Positions 1-10,400 of a DNA stretch of 64,000 nt are shown here, piece after piece. The DNA is taken from contig NC_085071.1 of NCBI RefSeq assembly GCF_963662255.1, positions 4,800,701 to 4,864,700 on the forward strand, read 5' to 3'. The stretch comes from Cinclus cinclus (Eukaryota > Chordata > Aves > Passeriformes > Cinclidae). Under the pieces are notes generated by a model that was not told the origin of the DNA, ran no database searches, and worked only from the letters and a program-made list of their open reading frames with translations. The position numbers were made by a program, and so were the translations under genes. Each line of letters opens with the position of its first letter. The stretch's first letter is position 1.

Positions 1-160
1 ACTGCCAGAGAGTGGTTTAGGTGGGATTTTGGGAATTCTTTCCTGTGAGGGTGGGGAGGTCCTGGCACAGGGTGCCCAGAGAAGCTGTGGCTGCCCCTGG
101 ATCCCTGGAAGTGTCCAAGGCCAGGCTGGATGGGGCTTGGAGCAGCCTGGGAGGGGCTGG
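1..160 (+). mobile_element. CR1 LINE 3' fragment, cut by window edge
   Basis: The text runs through the CR1 landmarks 'gagggtggggagg', 'agaagctgtggctgcccc', 'gtgtccaaggccaggctgga' and 'ggcttggagcagcctggga' in sense order. The usual continuation ('agtggaaggtgtccctgcc') is missing because the tandem array at 161-387 begins there. Only non-autonomous LINE remnant is present and no reverse transcriptase frame survives. Confidence 0.88.
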
Positions 161-387
161 GCTTTACCTCTGGGATTTACCTCTGGGTTTTACCAGCCTG
201 GGCTTTACCTCTGGGCTTTACCTCTGGGCTTTACCAGCCTGGGATTTACCTCTGGGATTTACCTCTGGGCTTTACCTCTGGGCTTTACCAGCCTGGGATT
301 TACCAGCCTGGGCTTTATCTCTGGGATTTACCAGCCTGGGCTTTACCTCTGGGCTTTATCTCTGGGATTTACCAGCCTGGGATTTAC
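161..387. repeat. 13/15-bp minisatellite joined to CR1
   Basis: About 17 units mix a 13-bp form (ctttacctctggg) and a 15-bp form (ctttaccagcctggg). The 'cagcctggg' of the longer unit matches the CR1 text immediately to the left, so the array may have been seeded from CR1. Open frames of 121-127 residues across it are repeat translations. Confidence 0.93.
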
Positions 388-2404
388 ATCAAGGTTAACT
401 CAGCCTCGCTGATGTCAGGAGGAGCTTTCAGAGACCTGAGTTTGGCTCTGCCCCTAAATCAAACCATGTTACTTGGCCCACGAGAAGATCAATGACGAAT
501 TGTAGAGAGGTGGGAAAGGGCTGGATCTGTGCAGAGAGAGATGAGCTGCTGGCAGGAGGCACAGGAGGATTTTGGGGTAGGGGTGGATGCAGAAACAAGT
601 AATTAAGGTCAGTTTTAAAGATGGTTTGATGAACTGCAGAGGTGCTGAGGAGCTGGGGGACACGGAGGTGGCTGGAGGGGGAGACATGAGCCAGAGGCAG
701 CAACACCCTGAGGGGGCTCAGCTCTGCTCCTCGAGCTCCTGGGAGCACTGCAGAGCAAAGTGTGACTGTCTGTCACCATGCGAGTGCCATGCCTGTCACC
801 AGGAGAGTCTGTCACAGCGAGAGTGGTGTCCCCGTGGCACAGGAGCTCACAGCAGCCTGGCAGAGCCACCAGAACAGCCAAACCCAGCCACGAGCTCACC
901 TGGACAGGGGACAGAAGAGCAGAACCTCCCCAAGGCCTTTCCCTTGCAGACACCCAAATATCAGACACGAGGAACAGCCACTGCTCACCTGGAAGCCAGC
1001 TGTGTGTTAAGGGGGAGGACAGCTGTGCCAGGGGTTTTGATGAACCAAGGAATAAAAATCCCCCAAACTCCACTAAACCAAAATATCAAAGCAGCCCTGT
1101 CAGGATTGATGGGATCACAGTTCCCAGCAGGGTGTCTCTGCTCCCCAGGCTAACGACCCTGGAGTGATAAAATGAAATTATCTCTCTATTCTGATACTGG
1201 GGTGACTTTTTCCACTTATCAAAGTGATGGGCTTTCATTGCAGTTTTGATAGGTTGGAGTTGTTTGGTCTCTCTTGGAGGACCTGAAGGTCTAAGGGCTG
1301 CCTTATAACTCAATTTTTTGTCTTCAGAGTCCACCTTCTTCCTTCAAGGAGCTGCCTCCTCTTAAATCCAATTCCCAACGCCAGCAGGTGGCGGCTGAAC
1401 GGCCATTCTGCAAACACTGAGGTGCAAATCCTTTCACCCAAGAGACATTTAAAGCCAAAACCATGAGCTGAAGGGACACAGGAGAGATCCATGGCTCCCA
1501 GTGCCAATGCACTGGTTCCTAATCAAGGAACTCTCTTTCCAAGGGACAGATGAGCCATGGAAGTGCAGTGTCCACAGGCAGACAGGAAAATCCAAACCCA
1601 AGACATCATCTCCCTATCACATCCCCCTCAAAATGCAGCTTTGCCACCCTAAAGTCAGGTGACACAATTTCCACACAGTGTACCTGAGGAGCAGAGCTCC
1701 AGGACTGAAATTAGGACAGAAATGGGAACTTCCACGGGCACCAGAACTTGGAATTTCACCTGAGGATCACTTGCGTGGACCAAAGCCTGTTGATTGTGTT
1801 GCTTCCTCCACCATTCACACATTTCCAGGAAGGTAAATTGTTCAAAATGCCTTTCTGAGTTCCTTAAATGCAATTATCTCCTTCCAGACTCTGTTCCTAC
1901 AGGATTTGTATTGTTTCTACCCCTGACCTGAAGAGCTGACAACAAATGTCTTGACACTGGGGCCCCTCAGCCACAGACAGGAAAATTTCTCTTGCCACCC
2001 CAGTGACACATTACCAGATTTCCCAGTGCAGCTAAAACAAGGAAAACGGGAACCATTTCCATAATTATTGACAAATTCAATTTACAGTCTGCTTCCCACT
2101 TTGGAGAGAATATAAATTTCCTCTGTGCATCAGTCTTTAGCAGTGGCTGGTGATGATGATTTCTGTGCCTGCTGACACTTTTACATGCCTACAGCACATT
2201 TATAAGTAGCACTTTTGAAAGAAATCGCCATTAAAAGCCCCTCATTAGGAGTGAGCTGTAAATTAGCTGTTACCGAGCAGACAGGGGTGGAACAAACCTG
2301 TGTGTGTGTTTGTGGCTCCGTGTCTGGGCCAGCTGAGCCCCCTGTTCTCACCCAGAGCCTGACAAGGGCTTGACTCCCTTGCCCTCCTCGTGTTGAAGTG
2401 GCTG
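388..2404. other. Unannotated single-copy sequence
   Basis: No recognised gene, RNA or repeat. Short open frames on both strands lack domain content or start context. The part after about 1640 is more AT-balanced than the left part. Confidence 0.5.
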
Positions 2405-2503
2405 AGAAAAAAACAACAACAACAAAAAAAAACAACAACAACCAAAAAAACCAACCAAACAAACAAAAAAAACCCACAAAAAAAACCAACATAAAAAAAA
2501 CAG
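2405..2503. repeat. A/C-only low-complexity tract
   Basis: The plus strand is almost entirely A and C, with runs such as 'aacaacaacaac' and 'aaccaaccaaac'. Further tracts of this type lie near 11057, 18976, 20060, 44440, 57680 and 63578. Minus-strand 'Phe/Leu/Val' frames here are artefacts of poly-T/G. Confidence 0.9.
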
Positions 2504-2629
2504 AGAAGGTGCTGGCAGGTTTTATCTGACAATTTTAGAGCACTTGACAAATAATTAATTCCAATGCTCGTGAGCAGCCTTGTGAGCCTGGTGTGGGTTA
2601 CACCAGCACAGCTGCACAGAGCAGGTTTG
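2504..2629. other. Short unassigned spacer
   Basis: No recognised feature lies between the A/C tract and the following CR1. Confidence 0.5.
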
Positions 2630-2886
2630 GGCTGGGGGACAGGGACAAGGGGCTGCCAGAGAAATTCTGTTCCTGCCTTGTTTCTTTTGGGAAATTCTTC
2701 CCTGTGAGGGTGGGGAGGGGCTGGGATGGATTTCCCAGAGAAGCTGTGGCTGCTCCATCCCTGGGAGTGTCCAAGGCCGGGTTGGACAAGGCTTGGATCA
2801 GCCTGGGATAGTGGAAGTGTCCCTGCCCATGGATAATTTGGATAATCTTTAAGGTCTTTCCAACCCAAACTACTCCACAATTCTAC
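2630..2886 (+). mobile_element. CR1 LINE 3' end
   Basis: Sense CR1 with 'ccctgtgagggtggggaggggctggg' style text (quoted in part), then 'agaagctgtggctgc', 'gagtgtccaaggcc', 'gtgtccctgcccatgg' and the tail 'aatctttaaggtctttccaa' ending near the canonical CR1 3' terminus. The 5' part is degraded. A 19-base T run follows at 2922-2940. Confidence 0.9.
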
Positions 2887-3984
2887 AAAAATTCAGGACT
2901 CTCAGACTCACAATATAATGCTTTTTTTTTTTTTTTTTTTGGAAAGTATTTTTTCCCCACCTACTTTTGCGGTCCAGCAGCAAAAAGGTTCCTTCACCTT
3001 TGTGTTTCCAAAGGGAATGTGGGAACAGAACCCCTCGAGGTACAAAAAATTTTTTAAAAATTATGACAAACAATCCCTTCTGTTCATTTTAACTGCCCTG
3101 ATGTGTACTCACTTCATGATGGCAGGACTGCTCTGCAGTGTGTTCATTTTTTTTAATAGCTGGATTGTGATGCCAGCAAGGACACAGAATAAATGAGATT
3201 TGTTTATTCTTAATATCATAGATGGGTCTTCAGCTGTAGAAATTGGCACTGCTCCCCCGGAGCCATCAGAGCCAAATTACGCTTACTCAGGGGCTGGCCT
3301 TGGGACAAAAATATCTTTTTAATTTCCATCTTACTTCAGGAAGAGCCTTAAAAATGCCCCTTTCTGCCCACACGTTGCAGTCCCGGCAGAGCATTTACAG
3401 CTTTGCTGGTGGCTCTGGCCAGGGGCCATCACACACTGCTAACAAATGAGGGCAGTTCTTTGTGTTGGAACAAGATCTGGAGAATTTGGGGGGTATCCAG
3501 GGCAAAGCCAGGCCAGGCTGCTCTCCCAAAGCACAGCTCTCTGCACCCTGTGTGACCATAATTGTGCTCATTTCCACTCTGATGGGGCTGGAGGGACCTC
3601 CCCACTTCTCAAACTGTTATTTCCTTTAACTGAAAGACGCATCCTATCTTTTTTAGCAAGAAAACAATTATCAGGTAGCCCTGGAACCCGCTATTTATTG
3701 TGCAGCAGTGCTCATTTCGTTGTCTCTTTGCTGGCTGGCCATGCAGCAAGTGGGAGAGGGGGAAACCTAAAGCTACCAGGAGATTAATGACAGGCTGCAG
3801 CAGAGCAGATGTGTGGGAATAGCAAATGAGGCCACTCCAAGCTTCCTAGAGAAGCAAAGACAAGAGACATTGCTGCAGCAGAAACCAGCAGAGAGAGAGA
3901 GACTGAGGGTTACAGGTGTGAGACCCCCAGCTCCGTGCTCTGAGACAGCAAAACTGAGCAAGAGATCAGCTCCAAACTGGTGAA
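2887..3984. other. Unannotated; one T19 run
   Basis: A T run occupies 2922-2940. Otherwise no repeat family or gene is recognised. Open frames (for example 3446-3787 plus) have no recognisable domain and no upstream promoter signal. Confidence 0.5.
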
Positions 3985-4190
3985 ATCACAGGATCATGGA
4001 ATGGTTTGGGTTGGAAGAGACCTTAAAGCCAATCTTGGGGACACCCTCTGCTAGACCAAGTGACTCCAAGCCCTGTCCAAATTTCTGTGGAGCTTCTTGG
4101 GCATCAGTTCCTGTCCATTCCTCTGGTGCCATTGCTGGGTCCCTGGAGCAGAGCCTGGGTCCTGCTCTGACCTTCCCTGCACACAGGGGC
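3985..4190 (-). mobile_element. CR1 LINE, 3' part (antisense)
   Basis: The plus strand begins with the antisense CR1 terminus ('atcatggaatggtttggg', 'gagaccttaaagcc'). On the minus strand it continues into CR1 body text ('gcaatggcaccagaggaa', 'ctgatgcccaagaagctcc'). It is the 3' piece of one element whose 5' piece lies at 4434-4560, split by the array at 4191-4433. Confidence 0.88.
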
Positions 4191-4433
4191 AGACAGGGAC
4201 ACCCAGGGACACCCAGGGACAGACAGGGACACATAGGGACACCCAGGGACACCCAGGGACACCCAGGGACACCCAGGGACGCCCAGGGACTCATAGGGAC
4301 ACCAGGGACACCCAGGGACTCATAGGGACACCCAGGGACATCCAGGAACACTCAGGGACACAAAGGGACGCCCAGGGACACCCAAGGACTCATAGGGACA
4401 CCAGGGACACCCAGGGACTCAAGGGACACCCAA
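4191..4433. repeat. 10-bp minisatellite inside a CR1
   Basis: About 24 units of a 10-bp motif (gacacccagg) with variants such as 'gacagacagg' and 'gactcatagg'. GGG runs recur every 10 bases with 7-base loops, a textbook G-quadruplex spacing on the plus strand. The array sits where CR1 normally has its 'ttcagcctggagaag' segment. Confidence 0.95.
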
Positions 4434-4560
4434 GGCTGAGGCCCCTCTCAGCATCCCCTCAGCCCCAGCTCCCTCAGCCTTTCCTGGGCAGGGAGCTGCT
4501 CCAGCCCTTCCTCATCTCCACAGCCTCCCAAGGAACTCCCTGTCCTGAGGAGTTTCATCC
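4434..4560 (-). mobile_element. CR1 LINE, 5' part of the split copy
   Basis: The minus strand reads 'gatgaggaagggctggagc', then 'aaaggctgagggagctgggg', the CR1 segment upstream of the region lost in the array. With 3985-4190 it forms one minus-strand CR1 interrupted by tandem expansion. Confidence 0.75.
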
Positions 4561-5379
4561 TTAAATATGCCCTGAGGATTCATTTACAGCCACAGTGATG
4601 CCAGCCCCACGTGTCCTTAGGCTCACAGAGTGTGACAGCCCCAGAACAGTCTGGCAGGCTGAGCAAGGCACAGCACCAGGACAGATGTTTGAGCATCTTT
4701 CCGCTTCCTCTGGGCTCAATTCACACTCCGAGGGAGAGGAGGGAGCAGGCTCACAGCTCACAGCTCCCTTCCCGTGCTGGAAATGAGAGGGGGAAGAAAT
4801 CAGTGGCTTCTCAGTCTGGCAAGACAGCTCTGAGAGATGATGAGCTGTCAGCATGGGGAATGTCACCAGGCGCCAGGCTGCTGTCACCAAGCTGTGACAC
4901 AGGGACAGGGCATCTGCTCTGATCTGCCCTGGTGAAACGGGGGTGACTCTGCTGTACCCAGCCCCTGGAATTCCAGCACAAACCTCCTCAGCTTCCCAGA
5001 GCAGTTTCTGCCCTGAAGGGAATGAGGAGAGTCCATGGGATCTTCTGCTTTCCCTACAAACCAAACCGAGCTCGTGAGCCCCAGTGGGTGAGCACAAGGG
5101 TACAGACAGCTCTGTCCATGGCTGCTTTGTTACCTCAGACAGAAAATTAATAAAAAAGGAAATAAATAAATAAGTAAATAAATTACCTAAAGGCTTGACT
5201 GAAAATCTGAAAAGAAACCCTAAAGCCAGGCTGGCGTTCCTGAGGCCTCTGCTGACAGCCTGGAGCTGTGGAGTGCTGGGGATGCTGCTGGCTGCTGCAC
5301 CTGGGGAGGAGCCAAGAGCAGGGCTGGGGAGGGAGAGACACCACGGAAAGGCAGAGCAGCAGCATCAGCTCTTCCTCAC
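4561..5379. other. Unannotated; AAAT-rich microsatellite near end
   Basis: An imperfect (AAAT)n microsatellite lies at about 5147-5184. The rest shows no recognised feature. A 178-residue minus frame at 4561-5097 has no motif I recognise. Confidence 0.5.
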
Positions 5380-6294
5380 ACCTTCATCGACCACACCTTC
5401 ATCGACCACACCTTCCTGGACCACACCTTCCTGGACCACACCTCCATCAATCACACCTTCCTGGACCACACCTCCATCAATTACACCTTCATGGACCACA
5501 CCTTCATCAATTACACCTTCATGGACCACACCTTCACGGACCACACCTTCATCCACCACACCTTCATGGACCACACCTTCATGGACCACACCTTCACGGA
5601 CCACACCTTCATCCACCACACCTTCACGGACCACACCTTCATCCACCACACCTTCACGGACCACACCTTCATCAACCACACCTTCATCGACCACACCTTC
5701 ACGGACCACACCTTCATCGACCACACCTTCCTGGACCACACCTTCATCGACCACACCTTCATCAACCACACCTTCCTGGACCACACCTCCATCAATTACA
5801 CCTTCATGGACCACACCTTCACGGACCACACCTTCATCCACCACACCTTCATGGACCACACCTTCATCGACCACACCTTCATGGACCACACCTTCATCAA
5901 TTACACCTTCATGGACCACACCTTCACGGACCACACCTTCATCCACCACACCTTCATGGACCACACCTTCATCAACCACACCTTCCTGGACCACACCTTC
6001 ACGGACCACACCTTCATCAACCACACCTTCCTGGACCACACCTTCATCAATTACACCTTCATGGACCACACCTTCACGGACCACACCTTCATCGACCACA
6101 CCTTCACGGACCATACCTTCATGGACCACACCTTCCTGGACCACACCTTCCTGGACCACACCTTCATCCACCACACCTTCATGGACCACACCTTCACGGA
6201 CCACACCTTCATCAACCACACCTCCATCGACCACACCTTCATCAACCACACCTTCCTGGACCACACCTTCATGGACCACACCTTCATCAGTCAC
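5380..6294. repeat. 15-bp minisatellite, 61 units
   Basis: Exactly 915 bp made of 61 copies of a 15-bp unit (accttcatggaccac) with no insertion or deletion. Units differ by substitution at a few sites: the triplet before GAC/CAC/AAC is atc, atg, acg or ctg, and some units read 'aattac'. Because 15 is a multiple of three, open frames of 434, 411 and 367 residues (plus) and 309 (minus) cross it. Substitutions fall at all three codon positions, so I read it as non-coding. Runs around 'atcaattac' (5506, 5791, 5896, 6046) recur, showing internal segmental duplication. Confidence 0.97.
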
Positions 6295-6796
6295 ATCACG
6301 ATCCAGAGCTGGCCAAGCACTGCCCTTTCCTCAACAGGCAGGAACAAGCCTGGAGATGCCCAATTCTCCTCCTTTCCATCCTCCTCCCCACGGCTCCCGA
6401 TGGACATTCCAGCCCAGGACACCCTCCAGGGGTGGGCTCAGGACCCCGGGGGGACATTCTCCAGCACCATCTGCTGCTTTTATTTCTATTCACAGGTGAG
6501 TGACACCGCAGCCACTCGCACAGGGAGGAACTCGTGTGCCACCTGCACCAGAACCACGCAGTGTTTTCCTGTGGAAAACAACAGGTTTTGTTAAATGAGA
6601 TGTTTTACCTGGGTGAATGTCACTGCTTGTCTGTATTTTTCAGTGTGGGATACTCCCATGTGAGAAGAAAATGTTAATTCTCACTGTATTTTTGCTTTGC
6701 TGCTTCTTAGGAATTATAAAATTAATTATTTTGATTATCTGGAAAAACAATAGAGTTTTGTGTTTTCTTTTTTTTCTTCTTTTTTTTTTTTGGCAG
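6295..6796. other. Unannotated, pyrimidine-rich right edge
   Basis: No repeat family is recognised. Sequence from about 6590 is AT-rich and ends in a long pyrimidine stretch that would serve as a splice acceptor for the candidate exon at 6797. Confidence 0.45.
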
Positions 6797-6866
6797 AAAC
6801 TGTTTGCTGAATCTGACCCAAATTCACAGACAGCTTTGCCTCCTCCACTCCAAAACTACATTTCTG
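6797..6866 (+). other. Candidate 70-nt exon (unproven)
   Basis: A long T/C tract ending in 'ttggcag' precedes position 6797, and 'tttctg|gtgagtaaa' gives a near-consensus donor at 6867. Two frames are open. One (phase 0 to 1) reads KLFAESDPNSQTALPPPLQ followed by NYIS. I do not recognise the product. Strong donors occur by chance dozens of times in 64 kb, so this remains a hypothesis. It could equally be a chance coincidence in an AT-rich region or part of a long non-coding RNA. Confidence 0.2.
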
Positions 6867-7859
6867 GTGAGTAAAACTCTTTGTCACCCAAATTATCCAG
6901 GTCTGCTGCTGCCACTGAGCCACCCTCTCCAAGCAGGGTTCAGTCTGCCTGCTCCTGCTGTGCAAAACAAAGGGGTTTATTTGGGATTAATTGTCTTGGA
7001 GCTGAAGAGGGGAGGGAGGGAACCTTTTCGGGCAGTGCTGGTATCAGGAGGCTGTCTGCACTTCTGTCCTTTCCCGAGGATTACAGCTCTGGCTCAGCCA
7101 AAGCATCACACAAATCCAGATTCTCTCCCCTCAGTCCTTCTCAGTGGATGAATCAGAACAAAAATCCAGAACATAGGCGTGGAATTGGAAGAGAAAGTTC
7201 AATTTGCAGTGCAGTGTCTCTCCTGTATGCTGCCACAGGTGAACCTGTGCCCAGCATCTCCATCCACACGGGGAGATTTATGGTTAGACTGGAGGTAACA
7301 CATTGCAACTCTCAGGATACTCAAGCACAGAAATAAATCAGAGAGGGACAGCCCAGGGGTTGAGGAGCAGGTAACAAACTCTGACCACCTCTCTCTTGGA
7401 CAATGTAGCTGAGCCCTTCTCATATTTCATTCACCATGTCACCTTTACCTGGGGAGGCCCCACATTTCCCAAACAGGAGAACTTTAAGTACAGCTTAGAC
7501 AAGGAACCATCCAGCATGACTTCGCTGGGTTGTATTACCCCAAATTCTAGTGCTGAACCTCCATCTCCACCCCCCTTCCCTGAACCCAGGCTGAGGAACT
7601 GGAACAGCAACGCCTCGCTCGCTCCGATGGCAGGGAGGCACTGAGGAGTAGAAAACCAGGTCAAGAGGCAGAACTCTGGATAAATAAAGTCACTCCATAG
7701 GAGGACTCTTCAAGAGGGACCCCAGAGTGTTGTCACTGCAGGGACCAGGCGCTCCACACACGGCCTCCATCCCTCCTCCCCTTTGTGCCCGGAGAGAAGC
7801 CTCATCTTCAATCTGAGGTGAAACTGGGATCGTCACATATCACAGGAGACTTCACACAC
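6867..7859. other. Unannotated single-copy sequence
   Basis: No recognised repeat or gene. Open frames at 6881-7336 and 7396-7644 show no known motif. Confidence 0.45.
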
Positions 7860-8400
7860 AATAGGGATGAATAAAGGATAAGAAAAAAGTAGATGGGCCT
7901 AAACAGATGGATTCTATATTGGCATTAAAAGTCAAACCTCATTTTTAATCCAGTCCTGCCTGTAAAGCACTTCCGATGGAATCCGCTCAGCGCAGTCGTT
8001 CCTATTTTACCCTGTGTTAGTAAATCTTCCTTTGTGACAAGGCTGGAGATAGCAATCAGTAACCTCTCCGCTCCTTTCTTCCTTCACAGGCCTCCTTTTG
8101 ACGGGGAATAAAGAAGAGCTTGCAGGAACAGGAGAAAAATGGGCTGATCTATTTTGCCATTAAAGCCGAGCTTGGCTTGGGGTTATCGTCAAAGCTGTTT
8201 GAAAAGCACATCTCACTTCTCCCCATCCCCAGCCCTGCTGCTGGCATGAATCAAACCCACCAAGCTGAGAAGTCAAAACAAGATTACCCTGTCCTAATAA
8301 ATATTGATCACCTTACAAGTCTTTCTTTTAAAGTCCTTAATTAAACACAACACCCAACTTTGCCTGTTTTCCCGTAGAAGGGGATCAATATTTTATCATT
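7860..8400. promoter_or_regulatory. Possible conserved non-coding block
   Basis: AT-balanced, repeat-free text with motifs such as 'ttttgccattaaagc', 'cctaataaatattgatca' and a good acceptor-like 'ttcttccttcacag' at about 8078-8090. The composition contrasts with the GC-rich repeats around it. This is an impression from composition only. Confidence 0.25.
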
Positions 8401-8780
8401 AATGCAGCCAGAAGGAAAGAGCCTGGCGTGAATTTTCCACCCTGTGTGTTCCAGGGGGGCTCAGGAGCCCTGGTGGGACCCAGCCCTGCCTTCCTTGGAG
8501 CTGTGTTTGTTCCAACTCAACAAACAGCAGGAGCTGGAGGGACTCCCCAAGAGCAGAGCCAGACCTTGGAGCACCCGCTCTCCCCATTTTCAGATCAATT
8601 AATCCTGGTAGGTGACTTGATCAGCTCCCAGGGGCACGGGAAGGAAGGCAGGCAGGCGGGGAGAGGTTCCCAAAGCCCACCCCAGTGCTCAGCACTCCTC
8701 CAATCCCAGAACAGGTCTGTGCACTCTCCTCACCCCCATTTGCACCTCCTTAGCCTGAGAAGGAGTCACAGCTCCACTGT
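8401..8780. other. Unannotated GC-richer spacer
   Basis: No recognised feature. A 118-residue plus frame (8428-8784) has no identifiable domain. Confidence 0.45.
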
Positions 8781-9300
8781 TTGACAGGAGATATTACAGG
8801 TGTTGTCATGGCAATGATTTATGCAGGAATTAGTCACCGCAGCACTTCTACAATAGAATGAAGAACAATAGGAAAAACCACACATTTCCAAGTTCCTGTG
8901 ATACAGAGGCTGAGGGTTGGGGAAAAGAGATTAAATTCCTTTCACCCCTCTGATTCCGGCGGTGACATTTAAACAGCTCAGGGACAAGTCAGTGCCTAAT
9001 CACCAGTGTTATTAATAGCAATGTGACAATAACCCAAACTTCATATTAAACTCTGCTGGCAGTTGCAATTGTATATTCACTACTGGCCCATTTCTGAATT
9101 AATCGGGGATTGAGTAACAACTGGAGCAGAGAAGAAATTATTACATTTGCATTGTTATATAATGAGGAAAGAATCAAAGTTTACTGGCACTGGAGTGGTT
9201 TATCCCATGGGCCCCACTACTGTCAAAAGTTCTGCTGACTGTTTTAAGCCATGGATCCGTGCTAGGTTATATTAAGCTTTAGCAAAAGACAAAAAACAAA
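8781..9300. promoter_or_regulatory. Possible conserved non-coding block
   Basis: A repeat-free, AT-balanced stretch with homeodomain-like and SOX/POU-like words ('tgaattaatcgg', 'ttacatttgcattgttata', 'gttattaatagcaatg'). It has no open frame of note. It resembles vertebrate conserved elements, but conservation was not tested. Confidence 0.3.
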
Positions 9301-9660
9301 AGAAATCACCTAAAACAGTAAGAAAGAGAAAGGTTTGAAGTGCGAGCACGCAGAAGCTGGGAAACTCCAGCGCTGAAAAGGAACCATCTGAATCCCCACT
9401 TTGTTATTACTTATTGGACTATAGTTTTTCATTGAAGGATGTGTTGGTTCATATGTATTTTGGCGAAGGCAGGGCTGGCACTCAGATTTCATACCAGGTA
9501 GAGCCTCTCCCTGTACTCCAGGGAATCCTTCCTGACTGCCACTGCTCCCTGGATTCCAGGGCAATTCCCCTCATTGTTCCCATCTCTTGGGAATCAGCTC
9601 GGAGCCTCACAACAGGGTCACACCAGAACAAAACCCAACCATAGAGATGGAAAGATTATT
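9301..9660. other. Unannotated spacer
   Basis: No recognised feature. Confidence 0.45.
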
Positions 9661-10023
9661 TGTCACATCGCTGGCCCAGCCCCACGAGGACAGGTGACAG
9701 TTGTGACAGGTTTGTGTGGAAGAAAAGAGCTGGTGCTGGCTTTTGGGTGGAAAATCCAAGGATCCTTTATTCTCCTTCTGTGTGACACAGGAACATTCCA
9801 GAATGTAGCCAAACCGAGAACAAGGCGTGAACACAATTTCTATACTCACAGATTGAACGTTCTAGAAATCTTCCAACCAATCATAAGTGTCAGTGTAACT
9901 CTCATTTACATAGGAACTCCCACGATCCCATGCAAATAAACTTTAACTCTCCCTACCTTTACAACGTCCCTGAATTTAGGGTGTTGCTTTCCTTGGCTGT
10001 GGCTGGGCCACTGGGTCTCCACA
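9661..10023 (-). mobile_element. Probable solo LTR of an endogenous retrovirus
   Basis: Read on the minus strand it begins TGTGGAGACC and ends with GATGTGACA, giving TG...CA ends. It carries a CCAAT-type 'tgattggttgg', a TATA-like 'gtatagaaatt' and the polyadenylation signal in 'gagaataaagg', in LTR order. Flanks (attatt / attaga) are not a clean target duplication, so the edges are provisional. No internal retroviral sequence adjoins it. Confidence 0.55.
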
Positions 10024-10035
10024 ATTAGAGCTGAG

Positions 10036-10212
10036 CTTGGAAATCTGCACCTTCCAGCCTGGAAATCTGCACCTTCCAGCCTCAAAATCTGCACCTTCCA
10101 GCCTGGAAATCTGCACCTTCCAGCCTCAAAATCTGCACCTTCCAGCCTCAAAATCTGCACCTTCCAGCCTCAAAATCTGCACCTTCCAGCCTGGAAATCT
10201 GCACCTTCCAGT
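10036..10212. repeat. 22-bp minisatellite, about 8 units
   Basis: Each unit runs from CTGGAA or CTCAAA through 'atctgcacc' to TTCCAGC. In units of the first type CTGGAA and TTCCAG are inverted, so single strands could form small hairpins. The array starts about 12 bases after the LTR end. Confidence 0.95.
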
Positions 10213-10284
10213 CCTGTTCTCAGGGAACTGGGGTTCTCTTCTTCTCTTAACACCTGGAGGCTCAGATGCGGTTTTCCCATTTTC
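10213..10284. other. Short spacer
   Basis: No recognised feature lies between the 22-bp array and the antisense CR1. Confidence 0.45.
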
Positions 10285-10400
10285 ATGGAATCACAGGATG
10301 GTTTAGGTTGGAAGGGAGCTCAAAGCTGGCACAACCTCCTGGGCCAGGGAATCTTCCCCTGGCCCAGGCTGCTCCCAGGGTTTGAGTGAAGGCTCTGACA
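10285..10400 (-). mobile_element. CR1 LINE 3' end (antisense)
   Basis: Begins 'atggaatcacaggatggttt', then 'aggttggaagggagct', the antisense form of the CR1 terminus. It decays within about 110 bases. Confidence 0.8.

Noticed and set aside
2140..2180. 'tgatgatgattt...ctgac' resembling C/D-box snoRNA boxes
   Set aside because: Spacing is too short and there is no terminal stem.
4191..4433. Possible CRISPR-like or regulatory direct repeats
   Set aside because: Contiguous 10-bp units without spacers inside a eukaryotic CR1. This is an ordinary minisatellite.
5195..6499. 434-residue plus-strand open frame (Ser/Thr/Pro-rich, mucin-like)
   Set aside because: It is a read-through of the 15-bp array. 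Other frames are equally open, substitutions show no codon-position bias, and no promoter or splice structure supports it.
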